Assembly (NCBI GenBank): GCA_016713435.1 | Contig: JADJPD010000006.1 | Location: forward strand, 62,001-126,000 | Direction of reading: 5' to 3' | DNA: 64,000 nt | From: Gemmatimonadota bacterium | GTDB taxonomy: Bacteria > Gemmatimonadota > Gemmatimonadetes > Gemmatimonadales > GWC2-71-9 | Part shown: one piece after another, positions 35,111 to 42,761 of the stretch | Layout of the letters: every line of letters starts with the position of its first letter | Numbering within the stretch: the first letter of the stretch is position 1 | Notes under the pieces: model-generated | Told to the model about the DNA's origin: nothing | What the model saw: the letters and a program-made list of their open reading frames with translations, nothing else | The model's database searches: none | Program-made: the position numbers and the translations under genes

Positions 35111-38100
35111 TCAGTCCTGGAAGCGCACCACCGCGGGAAGGCGGCGGACGGTCACCTCGCCCGCCGCGCCGGGCGCGGCGGGCTGGTCATCGACGAACAC
35201 CCGGCGGGGCGCGAGCCCCACGGGCGGGTACACCACGAGCCCACCCGGCGGGACCCGGGTCCCGGCGGCGAGCATGAAGCTGACGGAGTCGCCCGCGCGG
35301 CGGGCGGTGTAGCTCACCGGGCCCCACCAGGTGCGGAGGCCGCGGACGGTGGTGCCGCCGTCCGCCATCCACGCGGCGCGGAGGCCCATGCCGAGGACCA
35401 GGGCGCTGTCGGCCTCGCGCTCCCAGGCAAAGAGGTCGGCGGCGGCGCGGAGGAAGTCGCTGCCCACCCAGGTGTGCGGGAGGTCGCCGATGAACTTCGG
35501 CGCGCGCCGGTCCTTCCAGACCACCTCCGGCCACTGGCGCCAGGCGGGGGGCTCCTGGTCGTCCAGGAACTGGTCCAGCATGGCGAGCGCCTGCTCGCGA
35601 CGGCCCAGCCGGAGCAGGCTGCCCACCGTGCGGAGCTCATACGGCGTGTACGCCTCCCAGGCCGTGGCGGGATTGCGGCGGGCTGAGGCCGTGTCGTAAT
35701 AGCGCTGGAAGGTGGCCTCGAGCGCCGGGCGCGGCAGCAAGGCCTCCGCGCCCGTGGGGGTGAGGGCCACGGTGGTGGAGGTGGCGTCGAAGTCGCCGAG
35801 GTCGGCGGCGCCGGGAACGTAGTCAATCCGGTGCCGCGCCATGGTGCGCGCCACCGTGGTGGTGATGGCGCGCCCGAACGAGTCCGCCGCCGCCTGCCAG
35901 CGCGTGGCCACGCTGTCCTGGCCCAGCACGCGGGCCATCGCCACCGCATCGCGGTAGCCGCGATAGGCGAAGAAGTCGTCCCAGTACGAGTGCATCGGCT
36001 TGGCCGAGTAGCCCTCGTGGCTGATCGACGGGGGGAGCAGGCCCTCGAACTCCGTCCCGGCGTACGCCGGCGAGAGGCGGGCGCCGCGGAGCGAGTCCAT
36101 GTAGGCCACCGTGCGCCGGGCCACGGGCCAGGTCTCGCGCAGGAGGGCCGTGTCCCCGGTGTGGCGCCAGTACTCCATGAGGAGCCAGAGGAACTCCCCG
36201 TGGCTGTCGTGCTCGGGCGTGGGGTCGGCGCCGCGATGGTCGATGCAGCAGGGGACCTTCCCGTTGGCGTACACCTGCGGCGCGAACCAGCGCAGGAAGT
36301 CGCGCACCACCTCGGGGTGCCCGAAGCGGAGCATCGCCGACGAGGTGAGCGCGCCGTCCCGGATCCAGCTCCGCTCGTAGGAACGCGACCCCGGCTGGAT
36401 GGCGGGCCCGTCGCGATTGATGAGCACCCAGGCTTGCGTGGCCCGGATGGACTGCGCCAGCGCCTCGGCCGCGGGCGGCAGCGTGATGCCCACCCGGTCC
36501 ACCGTCTCCGCCCACGCGCCGGTCACCTCGGCGCGAGCCGCCTCGAAGGCGGTTGCATCGCCCGGTGGCAGGTTGGCGCGGCCACCGGGGGTCAGCGGGA
36601 TCTCGAGGTAGACGGCGGCCGAGTCCCCGGGGCCAAGGACGAGCGGGTAGGTGAGTGCGGCGGAGGCCATGCCGAAGCCGTCGCGCCGCAGGAAGGGCCG
36701 CGAGGCGGGAAGGCCGGGCCCCCGGCCCGCCCCCGCGAGGAGCCGCTCGCCGATCTCGCCGCCGTCGAAGGCGCCGGCGAGGAGCCGGGCGGGGCGGGGG
36801 GTGGGGAGCAGGGTCCGGTCGCCGTTCACCCGGATCGCCCGTCCGCTCCACGCCAGCGAGTCGATCCGTGCCACGCCCCCCGGCGTATTGAGGAACTGGG
36901 ACGACGGGTTCACCTGGAACGGCCGCACCGCCAGGTGCAGGGTGGGGCGGCTCCGTTCGGGGCCAGTGTTCCGGACCAGGTAGCGGATCACGGCCGAGGA
37001 GGCGCTGGCCGGACCCACGGCGAAGGTGGTCACGTCGAGGGTGAGGCTCCCCGCCTCCCAGCGTACGGTGGGGACGGGCAGGTCGCCCTCGGCGAGGGAG
37101 GGAGTGAGGCGGGCATCCGCCCAGGTGAGGACGCGGCCGCCGTGCTCCAGGAACGGCATCACCGAGAAGAGGCCCTTGCCGGCTTCCACGGCGCCCTCCT
37201 CGCCCACCAGCACCTCCTCGGCCGCCCCGTCGACGCCCGCCACGGTCCAGGACGGCCGCTCCCCGGAGAAGTAGCGGGGGTAGGTGCCGCGGCGCGCCGT
37301 GGCGGCTACGCGCTCCATGAAGGCGTTGCGGGAGGCGCCGGCGGCGAGCGGCTCCACGGTGAGCTCGCGGATGGCGTACGTCGTGGCGCCGGCCAGCGGC
37401 CGGCGCAGCACCAGGCGCAGGCCCACGGCCTCGCTCTCAGGGAGGAAGAGATGGTCCACGCCGCCGTTCCCGCCGCGGACCCGGTGGGCGGTGCGCCAGG
37501 TGCGGGCGTCGTCGGTCAGCTCCACGTCGTAGTCGCGGGCGGCGGCGCTCCGGTCCCAGCGCACGGCCAGGCCGCCGAACTCACGCAGGCGCTGGAAGTC
37601 CAGCGTCACCGTGACGGGCGTGGGGCCTGCGGGGGCGCGCCACGTGGTGGTGGTGTCGCCATCGAGCAGGCGCGCCGGGCCCGCGCCGGGCGCGCTCGCG
37701 GACGCGGTGGCCACGGGAGTGCGGTCGTAGGGCCCGAGCGCAGGCAGTGGTGTGAGGACCAGGTCATCGAAGAGGACCGTGCCGCTCCCGCCACCGGCGC
37801 CCGCGGTGATCACCAGCTCGAGCGCCGCCGACCTGGTGAGCGGCCCGGGCGTGGGGCCCCAGGCAAAACTCACCTGCCGCTTGCGGATGGTGATCCGTTC
37901 CCAGCCGCCGGTGAAGTGGCGGTCGCGCTCGGTGTACCACCAGACGTTCTCCCCCGAGGGGTCCACGAACTTCACCTCGAGGGTGTTGGGCGGCCCGTCG
38001 CTCCGGAGCCAGAAGGAGAGGGCGTAGTTGGCCGGGAACTCGAGCGCCAGCTCGCGCCGGGCGATGGCGTAGCCGGCGCCGTGGAACCGGTAGTCGAGCC

Positions 38101-38257
38101 GCAGGGCACCGCCCGTGCGGCCGGCGGCGGCGCTGACGCGGGCCTCCACCCCCTCGGGTGCGGCGGCGTGCCACGGCGCCACGGCGCTGAAGTCATCAAG
38201 CACGCGGGGCGGGGGCAGCGTGTCCTGGGCCAGGGAGGCCAGCAGCAGCACGATCAT
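35111..38257 (-). CDS. Large exported glycosidase-like protein with discoidin domain
   Basis: A 1048-residue protein with a short hydrophobic N-terminus (MIVLLLASLAQD). A carbohydrate-binding jelly roll (about 20-165: LDDFSAVAPWHAA, FWLRSDGPPNTLEVKF) is followed by a discoidin/F5-8C domain (about 180-310: LLDGDTTTTWRAP, VTLDFQRLREFGGLAVRWD). A long beta-sandwich comes next, then an alpha/alpha-barrel (about 640-950: ERSWIRDGALTSSAMLRFG, HDSHGEFLWLLMEYW, HSYWDDFFAYRGYRDA) like debranching or GH15-type hydrolases. The ATG overlaps the permease stop (ATGA), so it belongs to the lacI operon. I cannot assign a glycosidase family or substrate. Asp/Glu in the barrel motifs are candidate catalytic residues only. 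Confidence 0.8.
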   Translation of the reverse strand: MIVLLLASLAQDTLPPPRVLDDFSAVAPWHAAAPEGVEARVSAAAGRTGGALRLDYRFHGAGYAIARRELALEFPANYALSFWLRSDGPPNTLEVKFVDPSGENVWWYTERDRHFTGGWERITIRKRQVSFAWGPTPGPLTRSAALELVITAGAGGGSGTVLFDDLVLTPLPALGPYDRTPVATASASAPGAGPARLLDGDTTTTWRAPAGPTPVTVTLDFQRLREFGGLAVRWDRSAAARDYDVELTDDARTWRTAHRVRGGNGGVDHLFLPESEAVGLRLVLRRPLAGATTYAIRELTVEPLAAGASRNAFMERVAATARRGTYPRYFSGERPSWTVAGVDGAAEEVLVGEEGAVEAGKGLFSVMPFLEHGGRVLTWADARLTPSLAEGDLPVPTVRWEAGSLTLDVTTFAVGPASASSAVIRYLVRNTGPERSRPTLHLAVRPFQVNPSSQFLNTPGGVARIDSLAWSGRAIRVNGDRTLLPTPRPARLLAGAFDGGEIGERLLAGAGRGPGLPASRPFLRRDGFGMASAALTYPLVLGPGDSAAVYLEIPLTPGGRANLPPGDATAFEAARAEVTGAWAETVDRVGITLPPAAEALAQSIRATQAWVLINRDGPAIQPGSRSYERSWIRDGALTSSAMLRFGHPEVVRDFLRWFAPQVYANGKVPCCIDHRGADPTPEHDSHGEFLWLLMEYWRHTGDTALLRETWPVARRTVAYMDSLRGARLSPAYAGTEFEGLLPPSISHEGYSAKPMHSYWDDFFAYRGYRDAVAMARVLGQDSVATRWQAAADSFGRAITTTVARTMARHRIDYVPGAADLGDFDATSTTVALTPTGAEALLPRPALEATFQRYYDTASARRNPATAWEAYTPYELRTVGSLLRLGRREQALAMLDQFLDDQEPPAWRQWPEVVWKDRRAPKFIGDLPHTWVGSDFLRAAADLFAWEREADSALVLGMGLRAAWMADGGTTVRGLRTWWGPVSYTARRAGDSVSFMLAAGTRVPPGGLVVYPPVGLAPRRVFVDDQPAAPGAAGEVTVRRLPAVVRFQD

Positions 38258-39075
38258 CCCTTGACGCTCCCGGCCATGATGCCCTGGATGTAGAACCGCT
38301 GCAGCACCAGGAAGACGGCCAGCACCGGCAGGGTCGTCACCACCGAGCCCGCCATCATGAGCTCGGTGTCCTGCGCGTGCTCGCCCGAGAGGCTCGCGAG
38401 GGCCACCGGCAGCGTCCACTTGGCCTCGTCGCTCAGGACGATGAGGGGCCACATGAAGTCGTTCCACGTGGCGAGCAGCGTGAAGATGGCCAGCGTCACC
38501 AGCACCGGCGCGATGACCGGCAGCACGATGCTCCGGTAGATCCGCCACTCGCTGGCCCCATCGAGGCGGGCGGCGTCCAGCAGGTCGTCGGGGATGGACC
38601 CGGCAAACTGGCGCACCATGAAGATGCCGAAGATCGGCGCCATGGCCGGGATGATGGCCCCGAGGTAGGTGTTCACCAGGCCGAGCTCCCGCATCAGCAG
38701 GAAGAGCGGCAGCATGGACACCTGCGCGGGGATCACGAGCGCGCCGAGCAGCAGGCGGAAGGTCCCGTCGCGCCCGGGAAAGCGGAGCTTGGCGAAGGCG
38801 TAACCGGCCAGCGAGGTGACCAGCAGGCAGCTCGCCGTGCCCGCCACCGCGACGATGAGGCTGTTGAGCGCATAGCGGCCCAGGTCCAGCCGGCCGAAGA
38901 GCGTCTGGTAGTGCACCAGCGTCGGGTGCGCCGGCAGGATCCTCGGCGGGAAGGTGTTGGCCTCGCCGGGCGCCATGAAGCTGGCGGACACCATCCACCC
39001 CATGGGGATGAGCGCCAGCACCGCGCCCGCCACCAGCGCCACGTGGAGCAGGAGGGACTTGAGGCCCCGGCTCAT
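38254..39075 (-). CDS. CUT1 sugar ABC permease (MalG/UgpE family)
   Basis: A 273-residue inner-membrane permease with six predicted helices. The EAA-type cytoplasmic loop that contacts the ATPase is DLLDAARLDGASEWRIYRSIVLP near residue 180; typical MalG-like features include NSLIVAVAGT and ATWNDFMWPLIVL. It overlaps the upstream permease region by ATGA (start 39075) and the downstream glycosidase gene in the same way. Confidence 0.92.
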   Translation of the reverse strand: MSRGLKSLLLHVALVAGAVLALIPMGWMVSASFMAPGEANTFPPRILPAHPTLVHYQTLFGRLDLGRYALNSLIVAVAGTASCLLVTSLAGYAFAKLRFPGRDGTFRLLLGALVIPAQVSMLPLFLLMRELGLVNTYLGAIIPAMAPIFGIFMVRQFAGSIPDDLLDAARLDGASEWRIYRSIVLPVIAPVLVTLAIFTLLATWNDFMWPLIVLSDEAKWTLPVALASLSGEHAQDTELMMAGSVVTTLPVLAVFLVLQRFYIQGIMAGSVKG

Positions 39076-39968
39076 GAGGCCGCCCGCCGCTGCAGCCGGA
39101 TCTGGAGCGCCGTCCCGGCCAGCACAATGAGGAAGAGCACCACCGAGATCGCCGCCGCCACGCCCATCCGCCACCAGCGGAAGCCTTCCTCGTACAGCAG
39201 GAGCACCATGGTGGTGGTGCTCCGCAGCGGGCCGCCCTGGGTCATGACGTAGGGCTCGCTGAACAGCTGGAAGTTGCCGATGGTCGTCAGCACGCCCACC
39301 AGCAGGAAGGTGGGCGCCAGGGCCGGCACCGTCACGTGCCGGAAGCGCTGCCAGGCGGACGCCCCGTCGAGCGCCGCGGCCTCGTGCAGCTCCGCCGGCA
39401 CGTTCTGCAGGCCCGCCACGAAGATCAGCATGTTGTAGCCGAAGTTCTTCCAGACGGCCATCACGATGATCGCCGGCATGGACCAGCGCGGGTCGCCGAG
39501 CCAGTCGATGCGGCCGATGCCCAGCTGCCCGAGGCCGTAGTTGAGCAGGCCGTAGCTCGGGTGGTACAGGTAGCGCCACACCACCGCCACGGCCACGAGC
39601 GTCGTCACCACCGGGGTGAAGTAGATGGTGCGGAAGACGCCCTTCGCGCGCGCCAGCCTGGCGTTGACCAGCAGCGCCGCGGACAGCGACACCAGCACCG
39701 AGAGGGGCCCGCCCACCAGCGCGAAGTAGAGCGTGTTCCGGAGCGCCGTCCAGAACACGGGGTTGTGGAGCAGGGCCGCGTAGTTGCCGAGCCCGGTGAA
39801 GCGGACGGTATCGAGGTTGCCGATGGCGTAGAGGTCGAAGTCGGTGAAGCTGAGCAGGAACGCGGCCAGCACCGGGATGCCGTAGAACACCCCGATGAGC
39901 GTCAGCGCCGGGGCAACGAACCACCATCCCGCCCGCCCTTCGGCCTGGCTCCCCGGCGCCCGGTTCAC
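39072..39968 (-). CDS. CUT1 sugar ABC permease (MalF/UgpA family)
   Basis: A 298-residue inner-membrane permease with six helices. EAA loop: ELHEAAALDGASAWQRFRHVTVP near residue 195; NTLYFALVGGPLSVLVSLSAALL and VAVVWRYLYHPSYGLLN are typical of UgpA-type proteins. The GTG start at 39968 overlaps the binding-protein stop (GTGA); the frame upstream of it is a shadow of that gene. Forms the membrane pore with the following permease. Confidence 0.91.
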   Translation of the reverse strand: MNRAPGSQAEGRAGWWFVAPALTLIGVFYGIPVLAAFLLSFTDFDLYAIGNLDTVRFTGLGNYAALLHNPVFWTALRNTLYFALVGGPLSVLVSLSAALLVNARLARAKGVFRTIYFTPVVTTLVAVAVVWRYLYHPSYGLLNYGLGQLGIGRIDWLGDPRWSMPAIIVMAVWKNFGYNMLIFVAGLQNVPAELHEAAALDGASAWQRFRHVTVPALAPTFLLVGVLTTIGNFQLFSEPYVMTQGGPLRSTTTMVLLLYEEGFRWWRMGVAAAISVVLFLIVLAGTALQIRLQRRAAS

Positions 39969-41272
39969 GGCCGTTCCGCCCGCGCGCGGGCCAGCAGCCA
40001 GCGACGCTTCTCGAGGATCTGGTCCACCTGCCGGTCGAGCGCCGCGAGCACCGAGTCGGCCGGCACACCGCCGCGCACGGCGCGTTCCGCCTGTTCGATG
40101 ACCCGCGAGGTGATCAGCTCCCATTCCGGGATCGGTGGCATCGGGGCCACGTGGTCGAGCTGCACCCGGAAGGCCTGCACCCGCGGGTCGCGGGCCAGCG
40201 CGGAATCGGCCCAGGCTTCGCGACGGGCGGGGAGGTTCCCGCTCAGGTGGAAGAAGGCCACCTGCTGGGCCGGCTGCGCGAGGTACTCCACCAGCTGCCA
40301 CGCCGCCTCACGGTGCTTCGTGGCGGCAAACACCACCAGGCTCGACCCGCCTGCCAGCGACCGCCCCGGCTCGCGGCCGTCTTCCGAGGGGAGCGGCGCC
40401 GTGGCCCACTTGTCCTGCAGCTCGGCCGGCAGCCGGCGCGCAAACTCCCCCAGCTGCCAGGGCCCGCCCAGGTACATGGCGAAGGTGCCGCGGGCAAACT
40501 CCTGGTACAGGTTCGCCACGTCGTTGGCGCCCATGGCCGGGGCCAGTCCGTCGCGGTAGAGGCTGAGATAGAAGTCGAACGCGCGCCGGAACGGCGCCTG
40601 CTGGAACGCGCCGCGCTGCCAGTCGTCGGCCAGGAGCGGGCTGCCGGCGCCCACGCCGAGCAGGATGGGCGGGTTCCACTCGTTGGTGGGCAGGTAGATG
40701 GCGAAGCTGCCGGGGGCGCCCCGGGCCTTCACCGCCTCCATGGCGCGCCGCCACTCGGGCCAGCTGGTTGGCATCCTGGCGTAGCCGGCGCGCGCCAGCA
40801 GGTCGCTCCGGTAGAAGAGCACCCGGGTGTCCACGTACCAGGGCACGCCGAGCAGGCGGCCCGCGTTCCGGTTGGTGACCCAGATGCCACCGAAGAAGGC
40901 CGCCGAATCCACCAGCGGCGACGCCGCGACGAACGAGTCGAGCGGCGCCAGCGCCTCGAGCGCGGCGAACTCGGGGATCCAGGTGTTGCCGAGCTGCGCC
41001 ACGTCGGGCGTGGTGCGGCCCACGTGGGCCGTCAGGAGCTTCTCGTGCGCGGCCGTCCACGGCATCTGCTGCACCACCACCCGGATCCCCGGGTGGGTCC
41101 GCTCGAACTCCGGCACCAGCTCGGCCACCACCTCCCCCTCGCGCCCGAAGGCCCAGAAGCGGAGGGTGATGCCCTCGTCCGCTGGCGCCGCGCAGCCCAG
41201 CGTCCCCGCCACCGCGAGCGCCAGGGCGCCCGTGATGGCGGGATGCCGCGCCGCGCCGGCGCCCGGTCTCAC
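39965..41272 (-). CDS. Sugar ABC transporter substrate-binding lipoprotein
   Basis: A 435-residue family 1 extracellular solute-binding protein. Signal peptide with lipobox LAVAGTLGCAAP (Cys about 27), then ITLRFWAFGREGEVVAELVPEFERTHPGI, a standard start for oligosaccharide-binding proteins, and LAGGSSLVVFAATKH in the second lobe. GTG at 41272 was chosen since it overlaps the upstream stop as GTGA; GTG 41284 would add four residues. Precedes the two permeases. Ligand inferred as a gluco-oligosaccharide from the locus. Confidence 0.9.
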   Translation of the reverse strand: MRPGAGAARHPAITGALALAVAGTLGCAAPADEGITLRFWAFGREGEVVAELVPEFERTHPGIRVVVQQMPWTAAHEKLLTAHVGRTTPDVAQLGNTWIPEFAALEALAPLDSFVAASPLVDSAAFFGGIWVTNRNAGRLLGVPWYVDTRVLFYRSDLLARAGYARMPTSWPEWRRAMEAVKARGAPGSFAIYLPTNEWNPPILLGVGAGSPLLADDWQRGAFQQAPFRRAFDFYLSLYRDGLAPAMGANDVANLYQEFARGTFAMYLGGPWQLGEFARRLPAELQDKWATAPLPSEDGREPGRSLAGGSSLVVFAATKHREAAWQLVEYLAQPAQQVAFFHLSGNLPARREAWADSALARDPRVQAFRVQLDHVAPMPPIPEWELITSRVIEQAERAVRGGVPADSVLAALDRQVDQILEKRRWLLARARAERP

Positions 41273-42693
41273 GGCGTGAGCCACCCGCCGCTGAATCCCG
41301 CGCGCTTGAGCCCGGTCACCAGGTAGGGGCTCTTCCGCATGTACTTCCAGACCAGGTCGCTCCGGTAGTTGGCGCTCATGGCCAGGATCGGCCCCTGGTC
41401 GATGCCCAGGTAGTCGGTGTCGAACCAGCCCGTGTCGGCCACGATGACGCCGTGCTGCGCCCGGGTGGCGAACCGATAGGTGGGATTGAAGGCGTCGAGG
41501 AAGCCGTACTGGCCGAAGAGCCGGTCGCCGTAGCGGCGGCGCATCTCGAGCAGTGCCGGCAGCACCACCTCGGGCGCGAAGGGCAGGCTGCCCCCCGCGG
41601 CCGTCGGGGCGAGCGTGCCGTCGTCCCGGACCTCGGTGTACGAGGCGCCGCGGGCGGCGTAGGTGAAGAAGCGGCGGGGCGTGCCGTTCACCGCGAGCGT
41701 GGTGTCGAGCGGGCCGTCGGAGGCGGAGAGGCCCCAGAGGCTCTCGCCGTAGCCGCGCCAGCCCATCGGGTTGTCGATCGCGTAGCGGCGCTGCGCCAGC
41801 GTGGCCCGGCGCGTGTTCTCGAAGTAATCAATGCCCCGCGCCCGCATGTAGGCGTCCTGGATGCCGCGGAAGTCCACCCAGGTCTGGCTGTAGTGGTGGC
41901 CGAAGAGCGGGGCGAAGCCCACATGGTCCTGGCCGTAGTAGCTGCCCCACGTGTACGTGCTGGTCCACGCGGGCCACGCCGCCGAGTCCAGGGGGAAGGT
42001 CGGCGAGCCGAGCCCGAGCAAGTAGACGAGCATCGCCTCGTTGTAGCCGTTCCAGTCGAGCGGCGTCCACCCATCCTCGGGACGCCAGCCCATCGCCACG
42101 AGCGGCGGGTGCCGCGTGGCGGCCCATTGCCAGTTCACGCGGCGGTAGAGGGAGTCGGCGAGCGCGCGGATCTCCGCCTCGTCCGCGCCGGCGCCGTCGA
42201 AGTACTGCTGGCAGAAGAGCGCCCCCGCGAGCAGCAGCGCCGTGTCCACCGTCGAGAGCTCGACATCCCGGTACCGGAGCCCGGACGCCATGTCGAGGAA
42301 ATGATAGAAGAAGCCCTGGTACCCGGCGATGCCGGCGCTCCCCGGGCCCTGCGGCGCGTGCCACAGGAACTGGAGTGTGGCGAGGGTGCGCGCCGCCCCC
42401 TCCGCCCGCGTGATGTACTGGTGCTCGATGCCCACGGGATACGCCGTGAGCGCAAAACCGATCGCTGCCACACTGGAGAAGCTCGGCGTGGGCCAGCGGT
42501 CCGGGGTGAGGCCCGTCGCCGGGTCGCTCCGCTCCCAGAAGAAGGCGAAGGTGCGCTGGTCCAGGGTGTCGAGGAAGGCGCCCGCCTCGGGCGGGATCCC
42601 GCCGGGATCGGTGGGCCGGTCCGGACTCGAGCCGCAGGCGGCGAGCAGGCAGGCAACGGCGAGCGGCAGGCAACGGCGGGGAAGGTGCGGCAT
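41269..42693 (-). CDS. GH144/glycoamylase-family lipoprotein (possible endo-beta-1,2-glucanase)
   Basis: A 474-residue lipoprotein (lipobox LLAACGSS, Cys20) of the COG5368/PF10091 glycoamylase family, the family that contains the GH144 endo-beta-1,2-glucanases. Family blocks seen: QRTFAFFWERSDPATGLTPD, SVAAIGFALTAYPVG, YHFLDMASGLRYRDVELSTVDTALL, FGHHYSQTWVDFRG and LGIDQGPILAMSANYRSDLVWK. It would act at the outer membrane or in the periplasm on polymer admitted by the TonB receptor. It sits between that receptor and the ABC binding protein. The exact linkage cannot be read from sequence. Confidence 0.85.
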   Translation of the reverse strand: MPHLPRRCLPLAVACLLAACGSSPDRPTDPGGIPPEAGAFLDTLDQRTFAFFWERSDPATGLTPDRWPTPSFSSVAAIGFALTAYPVGIEHQYITRAEGAARTLATLQFLWHAPQGPGSAGIAGYQGFFYHFLDMASGLRYRDVELSTVDTALLLAGALFCQQYFDGAGADEAEIRALADSLYRRVNWQWAATRHPPLVAMGWRPEDGWTPLDWNGYNEAMLVYLLGLGSPTFPLDSAAWPAWTSTYTWGSYYGQDHVGFAPLFGHHYSQTWVDFRGIQDAYMRARGIDYFENTRRATLAQRRYAIDNPMGWRGYGESLWGLSASDGPLDTTLAVNGTPRRFFTYAARGASYTEVRDDGTLAPTAAGGSLPFAPEVVLPALLEMRRRYGDRLFGQYGFLDAFNPTYRFATRAQHGVIVADTGWFDTDYLGIDQGPILAMSANYRSDLVWKYMRKSPYLVTGLKRAGFSGGWLTP

Positions 42694-42718
42694 GCGGTGC
42701 CCCCGAGGGGGTGAAGCG

Positions 42719-42746
42719 CGCGGGGCACCCCGAGAGGTGCCCCGCG
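42719..42746 (-). terminator. Hairpin between TonB receptor and GH144 gene
   Basis: An 11-base-pair perfect stem (CGCGGGGCACC / GGTGCCCCGCG) with a 6-base loop fills the only real gap (68 bases) in the lacI operon. No T-run follows on the minus strand. A partial terminator or 3'-end stabiliser favouring receptor expression is the likely role. Confidence 0.55.
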
Positions 42747-42761
42747 GCTTGGTGAGGACGA

